From Chlamydiota bacterium (GTDB lineage: Bacteria; Chlamydiota; Chlamydiia; Chlamydiales; Rhabdochlamydiaceae): a stretch of DNA of 6,347 bases. The position numbers and the translations under genes are program-made. The notes under the pieces were generated by a model that saw nothing but the letters and a program-made list of their open reading frames with translations, made no database searches and had not been told where the DNA came from. Of this stretch, positions 1-5,561 are shown one piece after another (the stretch's first letter is position 1; every line of letters starts with the position of its first letter). Location: assembly GCA_011065225.1 (NCBI GenBank), contig JAAKFC010000091.1, forward strand, positions 1 through 6,347, given 5' to 3'.

Positions 1-537
1 ATGGCCCTTGCCATGGAGAAGCGGGGAGAGCAAATCAACACCGAGACAATGGATGCCAAACGGCTTCTTTTGACCTATCGTTTTCCTCTCAACGAAATCA
101 TCACCGATTTCAATGACAAACTCAAATCCGTCACTCGTGGTTATGGTTCTTTCGACTACGAATTTGACAAGTATGAACTTGCTGACATCGTCAAACTCGA
201 AATCCGGGTCAATGAAGAACCTGTTGATGCTTTTTCCTGTCTCGTCCATCGCTCCAAAGCAGAGACGAAAGGCCGAGCCATTTGTAAAAAGTTGATCGAA
301 GTGATCCCACGCCAGCAATTCAAAGTGCCCATTCAAGCAGCCATTGGCGGGAAAATCATTGCCCGTGAAACCATCAGCGCCCTATCGAAAAACGTCACTG
401 CCAAGTGCTATGGGGGCGATATCACCCGAAAGCGGAAGCTTTGGGAAAAACAAAAGAAAGGAAAGAAAAAAATGAAGGAGATTGGCAAGGTGAACATCCC
501 CCAATCGGCTTTCATGGAGGTTTTAAAAGCAGAATGA
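1..537 (+). CDS. lepA: Elongation factor 4 (LepA), C-terminal part, 5' end outside window
   Basis: LepA/EF4 is a cytosolic ribosome-bound translational GTPase that helps back-translocation or remodelling of stalled elongation complexes. The 178 visible residues are the end of the EF-G-like domain V and the LepA-specific C-terminal domain. Visible family signatures include PLNEIITDFNDKLKSVTRGY, SFDYEF, PVDAFSCLVHR, IPRQQFKVPIQAAIGGKIIARE, AKCYGGDITRKRKLWEKQKKGKKKMK and a final IPQSAFMEVLK. LepA proteins are about 600 residues long and the GTPase domain is absent here. The ATG at base 1 is therefore an internal methionine and the gene starts left of the window. The stop TGA (535-537) overlaps the ATG of the next gene. 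The wording is closest to chlamydial LepA as I recall it, which is the main taxonomic clue. The family call is very secure. Confidence 0.97.
   Translation: MALAMEKRGEQINTETMDAKRLLLTYRFPLNEIITDFNDKLKSVTRGYGSFDYEFDKYELADIVKLEIRVNEEPVDAFSCLVHRSKAETKGRAICKKLIEVIPRQQFKVPIQAAIGGKIIARETISALSKNVTAKCYGGDITRKRKLWEKQKKGKKKMKEIGKVNIPQSAFMEVLKAE
516..520 (+). promoter_or_regulatory. Ribosome binding site of the GH1 gene, inside lepA
   Basis: GGAGG lies within the last lepA codons, 13 bases before the ATG at 534. The spacing is longer than ideal. Because lepA ends in an ATGA overlap with the next start, re-initiation by terminating ribosomes is also likely. This site supports the start at 534 rather than the longer open frame that begins inside lepA at 405. 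Confidence 0.5.
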
Positions 538-2117
538 TTGATACATTTACACATTTTCATACCAGCGTTTGGGGGGATATTGAAAATCGCCTGACGCCAT
601 TTCCAGAAGGATCTAAAAGTTGGAAAAGTTTGCATGTTATACCACTTTTAGTAGAGCTCCCATTTGGTTTGGGATTGAGTCTTATGCAGGCTTTTAACAA
701 AATAGTTCCCTATATCGCAAGTTTTTCTCCTTGGCCACGACTCTCTGATCCAAACAAAGATTTTACTTCAGTCTTGAAGGATGCGCGTGAGTGGAAAAAG
801 ATCGAAAATATTGAAGAAAAGGTCAAGAATGGGAAACCATTTCAATTATTTGGAACAGCGACTTGTACGACCCAAGATTCCTTTCATGATTGCCCCGATT
901 CACAGTGGTACCAATGGGGAAAGAAAAAAGTTCCCGAAAAGAATCTTCCGAAAAAAGGGGATGAAACTCTCTTTCAGCAATATAAGACGAAGGAGGGGCG
1001 TGCAAAAATTATCGCTTCTCTTCAAGAATTGGGAGTCAATTCCTATCGCTTTTCTATCGAATGGAGCCAAATCGAGCCCAAAGAAGGGGAGTGGAATAAA
1101 GAAAATCTTCAGGTCTATGTCGATTTGTGCAGGGCCTTGCGTGGTGCAGGAATTGCTCCAATGGTCTCTCTCCATCACTTTTCTGAACCCCTCTGGTTCC
1201 ATGAGAAGGGGAGCTTTGAAAAGGAAGAAAATATCGATGCCTTTATTCGTTTTTCTGAGAAGGTGTTCAAGGCTCTTACGACAAAAAGTTGGGGAGGTAC
1301 CCCCCTTGTCGAGCATTTTTGCACAATTAATGAGCCGGGGATTGAAGCCTTTTCCCGTTTCATACGGGGAGCTTTTTCTCCTGGCTGTTTCATGAATTTC
1401 AAAAGGGCTGCCAATTTCCTCAAAGGAGCTTTAAAAGCTCATTGTCTTGTTTATGATAAACTCAAGCAAAATGCCCCCAAAAGTGTCAAAATTGGAATTG
1501 TGCATCAATATCTCAAATTTGTTCCTACAAATCCGCTGATCTTTCCCACCACTCACTATCTCACTCGCTTCATAAATGACGCTTCACTCAACTTTTTCCG
1601 TACTGGGAAATTCGAATTTAAAATGCCTTTTGTGAATGTCACTGACGAGAATATGCCGAAACCCAAAACCGATTTTGTGGGATGTCAATACTATGTAAGA
1701 CCAGTGATAGGTATGATGGGACCAACGGGCTATCATGCCCCAATGACTCAGATGCCTTTCGCGGAAGACTCCGAAGGTCTTTATGAAGCCATCATTGAAA
1801 CACACAAAGCCTATAAAGCCCCTGTCATCGTAACGGAAAATGGCATTTCCACGCATGATGAAGCGCAAAGGGCTCGCTATATCCCCCGTGCCCTTTATGC
1901 AGCACAACGAGCACAAGAAAAAATTGGTGAGGAGAATTTCCTTGGCTACTACTTGTGGTGCTTTATGGATAATTTCGAGTGGGATATGGGAATGAATCCA
2001 CAAAGATTTGGGGCCTTTACTAAAGATGGCATCCTCAAAGAGGGCGCAAAGGTCTATGCGAATATTCTCAACGCTTGGAGAAAAACCTCGGAAGAAGATT
2101 CTGACATCGCTTGCTAG
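534..2117 (+). CDS. Family 1 glycoside hydrolase (beta-glycosidase type)
   Basis: A 527-residue retaining beta-glycosidase with a (beta/alpha)8 barrel, expected to hydrolyse beta-glucosides, beta-galactosides or 6-phospho-glycosides; the substrate cannot be read from the sequence. The barrel starts near residue 103 (FQLFGTAT, with Q114). It continues through R172 (YRFSIEWS), H215 (SLHHF), acid/base E267 in TINEP, Y386-Y387 (DFVGCQYY), nucleophile E435 in VTENG, and W475, E482 and W483 in LWCFMDNFEW. The catalytic set is intact. Two positions differ from the common pattern: Q385 replaces the usual Asn of the NYY motif, and HFSEP replaces HxDLP. The first 100 residues are not typical GH1 and hold a hydrophobic stretch (about 33-66), possibly a membrane anchor or secretion element. 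The ATG overlaps the lepA stop (ATGA), so translation is probably coupled. A longer frame from 405 exists but lies wholly inside lepA and was not used. Confidence 0.93.
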   Translation: MIDTFTHFHTSVWGDIENRLTPFPEGSKSWKSLHVIPLLVELPFGLGLSLMQAFNKIVPYIASFSPWPRLSDPNKDFTSVLKDAREWKKIENIEEKVKNGKPFQLFGTATCTTQDSFHDCPDSQWYQWGKKKVPEKNLPKKGDETLFQQYKTKEGRAKIIASLQELGVNSYRFSIEWSQIEPKEGEWNKENLQVYVDLCRALRGAGIAPMVSLHHFSEPLWFHEKGSFEKEENIDAFIRFSEKVFKALTTKSWGGTPLVEHFCTINEPGIEAFSRFIRGAFSPGCFMNFKRAANFLKGALKAHCLVYDKLKQNAPKSVKIGIVHQYLKFVPTNPLIFPTTHYLTRFINDASLNFFRTGKFEFKMPFVNVTDENMPKPKTDFVGCQYYVRPVIGMMGPTGYHAPMTQMPFAEDSEGLYEAIIETHKAYKAPVIVTENGISTHDEAQRARYIPRALYAAQRAQEKIGEENFLGYYLWCFMDNFEWDMGMNPQRFGAFTKDGILKEGAKVYANILNAWRKTSEEDSDIAC

Positions 2118-2152
2118 AAAAAGACCGGCAAGAGGGAACTCCACAGGTTTTT

Positions 2153-2180
2153 GGCGCAGCAAATTTCAGTTTGCTGTGGC
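2153..2180. repeat. Imperfect inverted repeat between convergent genes
   Basis: The arms 2153-2163 and 2170-2180 can pair around a 6-base loop. There are nine Watson-Crick pairs, one G-T pair (2156/2177) and one G-G mismatch (2154/2179). It lies 36 bases past the stop of the glycosidase gene and ends one base short of the stop codon of the MBL gene on the other strand. No T-run follows the stem on either strand; on the minus strand an A-run follows. It is therefore not a classical intrinsic terminator. It could still be a 3'-end stabilising or processing hairpin shared by the two converging transcripts. The rest of the 64-base gap (2118-2152) shows nothing I can name. Confidence 0.4.
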
Positions 2181-2181
2181 G

Positions 2182-3693
2182 CTAATGGTCGTTGAGCTGA
2201 TAATCACTTTGCAAAATGGGATCCTTCTTATGCTCTTCGAAGACAAATTGCTCTCCAGAGCTTGCCACCTTTAGCTCTTCTTTATTTCGACCTTTGGGTT
2301 GGCTTTTATGGACCAAGACTATGGAGTTTTTTCCTGACGTTCTTTGTCGAGATGCTTTTATAAGGGGTTCCAAAGGTGTATGAATGGGGGCGATTCCTCC
2401 TTCATGAAAGACGTAGTCCGCATCAAAGCCCATCATCAGTTCTTGGATCCGCTGCTTCGTCATCAGACCACTTTTTTCATATTCTTCGAAATCTTTAGGG
2501 ACGAAATAGGTGTCACCAGAATAGAAACAAGATGTTCCGGAAGGAGATTCGATGAGCAATCCGATGGTAGGGATGGAGTGAAAATTGTTCCGAGCTGTAA
2601 TCATAAAACCCTCGCGATATTCTCGCTTCTCATTCGGTGCGAGCTCAACAAAGTCCACCAAGTCATCAAAATCCTGGCCGGTGATGGCCTTAGCCTTGCG
2701 AAGGAAACTTTCGTAAATGATGCGGGTGGTGTAAAGACGAATTTTTTGACCTAACAGAATGTATTCAATGAGGCCTGCATCGTGATCTCCATGAATATGG
2801 GTGAGGAAGACATCAGGAACATCTCCGGGTTGTATACCTAACACCTCCAGATGAAGGCCAATATAGGCAAGTGGATCGATCAGCAAGCCTTTGTTGTTCA
2901 CCCAGATGATAGAGCATGAGGTGAGTCCGTAGGGATCAAAACCAGAACTTGTGCCAATATGCGTCATGCCAAAATAAGGACGGGTAAATAGTTCTGTGGG
3001 GAAATGATAATCCTTGGACTTTTCAGCTAATAAAGCTTGAAATTGAACCTTGGTTTCCTTTCCCCCGTCACGCACAAGGAACTGGTCATTTTTTCTGGCA
3101 TGAATTGACACATCTTCGCTCATGTAAGCGGTGCCTGTCTCATCGAAAGGTAAAAAGCGTATAAAGGCTTCTAGTGGGTAGGGAATTCCTTTGGGATCTT
3201 TCACCGCAAAATGATAAGATTCTCGGAGAACTCTTTCAACCTCATCCTGAGGGTGTCCCGCTTGCTCTAGATGGAACCGTGTGGGACCAAAAATTGTCTC
3301 CTGTAAAATCTTTTTCGTGTTCTCGATTTGTTGAAAGCTTCCGATCAGGGTGATGCATTTTCCTTTTTTGAGCCATCCTTTAACAAAGGAATTCCAGTAA
3401 ATCGGGAATTCGATATCGCCAAAATTGACCTTGTCTCTCAACATAGGATCCGGCAGTACATAAATCGTGGGAACGTCCTCTTTCTGACGCATCCATTCCT
3501 TGGCTATTTCTGGGGGGCTTCCAAACTGGATTTTTCCCGCTGAACTTTCCACAACAGGAACTTTTGGCACAATAGTCGGCAAGGCTAGTGTAACCTGCTC
3601 TTTTGAGGTATTTGCATGGTCACAACTCATCAATAAGACTAAGATACATGTGTTGGTCAAGTATTTGAATAAAGCCTGAACATATAAGCCCAT
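2182..3693 (-). CDS. Putative lipoprotein, MBL-fold hydrolase of cyclic-nucleotide phosphodiesterase type
   Basis: A 503-residue protein. Residues 1-24 look like a lipoprotein signal: K10, the hydrophobic run CILVLL, then LMSC with C24 as the possible lipidated cysteine (Met at -2 is not ideal). Residues 25-240 match no family I know. Residues 241-470 form a metallo-beta-lactamase domain that opens with IGTSSGFDP. Metal ligands seen are H299, H301, D303 and H304 (HIHGDH), H372 (FHSIPTIG), D394 (SGDT) and H462 (LVHKS); H430 and H438 (HEGGIAPIHT) are further conserved-looking positions. The combination GTSxGFDPxGxTS, THxHxDHDAG, YTTxxIYESFLRK, HSIPTIG and HExGIxPxHT recalls MBL-type cNMP phosphodiesterases that usually carry CNB domains in the same chain (DdPDE5/GbpA-like). 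This subfamily call is from memory and unverified. The start has a strong AAGGAG. The gene is last in a minus-strand operon, 13 bases after a tandem-CNB gene, which fits the nucleotide theme. Substrate and cellular location are unproven. Confidence 0.85.
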   Translation of the reverse strand: MGLYVQALFKYLTNTCILVLLMSCDHANTSKEQVTLALPTIVPKVPVVESSAGKIQFGSPPEIAKEWMRQKEDVPTIYVLPDPMLRDKVNFGDIEFPIYWNSFVKGWLKKGKCITLIGSFQQIENTKKILQETIFGPTRFHLEQAGHPQDEVERVLRESYHFAVKDPKGIPYPLEAFIRFLPFDETGTAYMSEDVSIHARKNDQFLVRDGGKETKVQFQALLAEKSKDYHFPTELFTRPYFGMTHIGTSSGFDPYGLTSCSIIWVNNKGLLIDPLAYIGLHLEVLGIQPGDVPDVFLTHIHGDHDAGLIEYILLGQKIRLYTTRIIYESFLRKAKAITGQDFDDLVDFVELAPNEKREYREGFMITARNNFHSIPTIGLLIESPSGTSCFYSGDTYFVPKDFEEYEKSGLMTKQRIQELMMGFDADYVFHEGGIAPIHTPLEPLIKASRQRTSGKNSIVLVHKSQPKGRNKEELKVASSGEQFVFEEHKKDPILQSDYQLNDH

Positions 3694-3698
3694 TACGG

Positions 3699-3704
3699 CT
3701 CCTT
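3699..3704 (-). promoter_or_regulatory. Ribosome binding site of the MBL gene
   Basis: On the minus strand AAGGAG lies five bases before the ATG at 3693 and just after the stop codon of the upstream CNB gene (3709-3707). It is a strong site with good spacing. It fixes the start that includes the N-terminal signal sequence, and it fits co-transcription with the upstream gene. Confidence 0.8.
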
Positions 3705-3706
3705 TT

Positions 3707-5542
3707 TTAATTGGTTTTTGGATTCACGCAGTCTTGAAGATATTTTTGTTCTTTAGATGTTGCTGAACAGATTTTGATGGGATTAAATGTTTCTAGGGTT
3801 CCTGTAAACTCTTGAGATTTATCACATTGAACAGTCCAGCTCGTAGGATACTGACAGACTGTTCTTCTTTCTTTGCCTATTTCGTCACATATGGTTTCAT
3901 AATATACTTTCGCCTTCACTGTATATTTTTTTTTGTCATAGACAGCAAAGTAACAAGAAAAGTTTCCTGACATTGGCTTTGTCATGTAACGAAGTCTATC
4001 TGTATTTTCATTCATCGAAGAGAACATGGGAAACTGATCCCTCATTATAGCCATCACATGCCAAAAACATCCTATACTGCACAATCGAAGAGGGTATAGA
4101 AAATAGCTCTGCGCCATCTCTTTAAAATTTGAGTCAGAAATTTTATTTTCTTGGATCGCCATTAACAAGGAGTCTACGGTACTTCGGATCTTATCTTCTG
4201 TGATGTCAACATCCAGTCCTGCACCGCAAATCTTTTTTATCAAATCAACTAAAAATTTCGACCGAAAATCTTCCCCCTTATATTTAATATCATCATTGGG
4301 CCAAAACTGTTCTTTATTAATCATGATCTTTTCTGGTATCACACTATCGACAATTAAGGTGCGGAAGACATCTTCGATTTTGATATCTTTAATAGGATTT
4401 TCGATATTTGGACCTAGACTCTTAGATAAGTTGAAATAAAGTCCTTTTTGGGGATTAGTTTTTTTTGAAAATGGCATAAATTTGGATAGCCTAGGGCTTC
4501 CAGGGCTTTTAGGGCTTTTAGGGCTTTTAGGAGGACTGTTTTCAGACTTCATTCCCATGTTCATCGTCGTGAATTCTGGCATTTTGTTTGCTTCTTGTAA
4601 ACGCTTTAAGAAAAAATCCAGAAGGGCTTGGAAATATTTTTTATCGCTTTTTAAAAGTTTTAGAAATTTGTCCTTATCTATCTTTAATAATATTGCTCCA
4701 TTGGATCCGATGACAGCTGATGCAGAACGGTAATCATCAAACATCGACATGAAACCGAAGGCTTCTCCTTTCCCAAGCTGAACAATTTCTTGTAGGGTTT
4801 CTTCTGTAATAGTGCAAATGGATACCGTACCCTCCAAAATGACATAAGCGTAATCACAAGGATCGCCTTGCTCAAATAGGAGTTGATTAGCATCCACTTC
4901 TCCCACGGTAGAAATCTTTACTATTTCATCTGGAGGTATCGCTCCTATCTCTCTTTTTAAAGACTGAGATATCTCAATATCCTTGTTGGGCTTAGAAAAG
5001 TTCTTCAAATTAACAGATTCAAGTTGAGAAAAATCTGAAACGTTTCCCAAGTTCATGGGTGGGGCAATTACACTTTCCAGCTGTTTTTCTTCATTTGAGT
5101 TGCGTATCTTTGTAGCAAGCTCCTTCAGTAACCTCATGCAAAAGGAATTCTGTTTCATTAAGATATTCTCACAAGTCTTCTTATCAAAACGATAAAGAAT
5201 CGTTTTTTCTGTGGTTACGATTGTGGCTATACGCTTACCACCACCGAATAGGGACTCCCCGAAGCATTTCCCTGTTCCCAAATGAGCGAGTAACGTCCCT
5301 CTCTCTAATGCTGCGATTTTTCCATCTATGATGAAATACATGCTGCTTCCATCATCACCTTCTTTATACACTTCTGTTTGTTGTGGGAATTCTTCCCTTA
5401 TGACAGTTTGCGCAATTTGCGCAATAGCCTTATCGGAAACTTCAGAAAAATAGGACAACTTTTTTAGGTTATGGCATATGTCCTCGTGCTCCTGCTGATT
5501 ATACACGGTTGTTATTGATGGTGATAAAGGATTTAAAGACAT
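3707..5542 (-). CDS. Tandem cyclic-nucleotide-binding protein with KSP linker and unknown Cys-rich C-terminal domain
   Basis: A 611-residue protein with no signal peptide or clear membrane segment. The first CNB domain is about residues 24-146. Its phosphate-binding cassette (94-108) keeps the ribose-contacting E96 (FGE) and phosphate-contacting R104 (KRIAT), so it looks able to bind cAMP or cGMP. The second CNB domain is about 206-318. Its cassette FGFMSMFDDYRSASA keeps R272 but has F264 where Glu is expected, so binding there may be weak, altered or lost. Residues 335-353 are rich in Ser, Pro and Lys, with KSP three times and GSP once. Residues 366-611 match nothing I know; they contain nine cysteines, eight of them in the last 125 residues, and no recognised catalytic motif. 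No DNA-binding helix-turn-helix follows either CNB domain, so this is not a Crp-like regulator. It sits between cheR and an MBL hydrolase gene and is likely a cyclic-nucleotide sensor or regulatory subunit. The CNB fold is secure; the output is unknown. Confidence 0.9.
   Translation of the reverse strand: MSLNPLSPSITTVYNQQEHEDICHNLKKLSYFSEVSDKAIAQIAQTVIREEFPQQTEVYKEGDDGSSMYFIIDGKIAALERGTLLAHLGTGKCFGESLFGGGKRIATIVTTEKTILYRFDKKTCENILMKQNSFCMRLLKELATKIRNSNEEKQLESVIAPPMNLGNVSDFSQLESVNLKNFSKPNKDIEISQSLKREIGAIPPDEIVKISTVGEVDANQLLFEQGDPCDYAYVILEGTVSICTITEETLQEIVQLGKGEAFGFMSMFDDYRSASAVIGSNGAILLKIDKDKFLKLLKSDKKYFQALLDFFLKRLQEANKMPEFTTMNMGMKSENSPPKSPKSPKSPGSPRLSKFMPFSKKTNPQKGLYFNLSKSLGPNIENPIKDIKIEDVFRTLIVDSVIPEKIMINKEQFWPNDDIKYKGEDFRSKFLVDLIKKICGAGLDVDITEDKIRSTVDSLLMAIQENKISDSNFKEMAQSYFLYPLRLCSIGCFWHVMAIMRDQFPMFSSMNENTDRLRYMTKPMSGNFSCYFAVYDKKKYTVKAKVYYETICDEIGKERRTVCQYPTSWTVQCDKSQEFTGTLETFNPIKICSATSKEQKYLQDCVNPKTN
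4493..4528 (-). repeat. Four 9-base tandem units encoding KSP-KSP-KSP-GSP
   Basis: On the plus strand three identical units AGGGCTTTT (4502-4528) are preceded by one variant AGGGCTTCC (4493-4501). Read on the minus strand, each identical unit encodes Lys-Ser-Pro and the variant encodes Gly-Ser-Pro, at residues 339-350 of the CNB protein. The unit is a multiple of three, so copy-number change would keep the frame and only lengthen or shorten the linker before the C-terminal domain. Confidence 0.9.
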
Positions 5543-5546
5543 TTTT

Positions 5547-5552
5547 CACCCC
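5547..5552 (-). promoter_or_regulatory. Weak ribosome binding site of the CNB gene
   Basis: On the minus strand GGGGTG lies four bases before the ATG at 5542, in the 19-base gap after the cheR stop. It pairs only partly with the usual anti-Shine-Dalgarno sequence, but no better site or alternative start is nearby. The short gap supports co-transcription with cheR. Confidence 0.45.
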
Positions 5553-5561
5553 ATAGTTAAG

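Noticed and set aside
405..533. Upstream extension of the glycosidase frame from an ATG at 405
   Set aside because: This part lies inside lepA in another frame. The ATG at 534 overlaps the lepA stop and gives the more plausible start.
1..537. A complete 178-residue gene starting at the ATG at base 1
   Set aside because: The protein is only the C-terminal third of LepA; the ATG is an internal methionine at the window border.
900..1316. Minus-strand open frame of 138 codons
   Set aside because: It is a shadow of the GH1 gene with no family motif or supporting start site.
1584..2162. Long open frame on the minus strand opposite the glycosidase gene (192 codons)
   Set aside because: It is fully antisense to a gene with intact GH1 motifs, and its product shows no recognisable domain.
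2153..2180. Rho-independent terminator
   Set aside because: The stem is present but no T-run follows it on either strand, so it is listed only as an inverted repeat.
2344..2754. Plus-strand open frame of 136 codons opposite the MBL gene
   Set aside because: It covers the metal-ligand region of the MBL gene in antisense and has no motif of its own.
4493..4528. Telomere-like or CRISPR-like repeat
   Set aside because: The TTTTAGGG-like look comes from 9-base coding units. There are no spacers, the array is very short, and the frame of the CNB gene runs through it.
4482..4733. Plus-strand frame with a Leu/Gly repeat (LGLLGLLGLLG) resembling a membrane protein
   Set aside because: The pattern is only the antisense reading of the 9-base units that encode KSP in the CNB protein.
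3707..5542. Crp/Fnr-type transcription regulator
   Set aside because: Two CNB domains are present but no helix-turn-helix follows them; the C-terminal region is a different, unknown domain.
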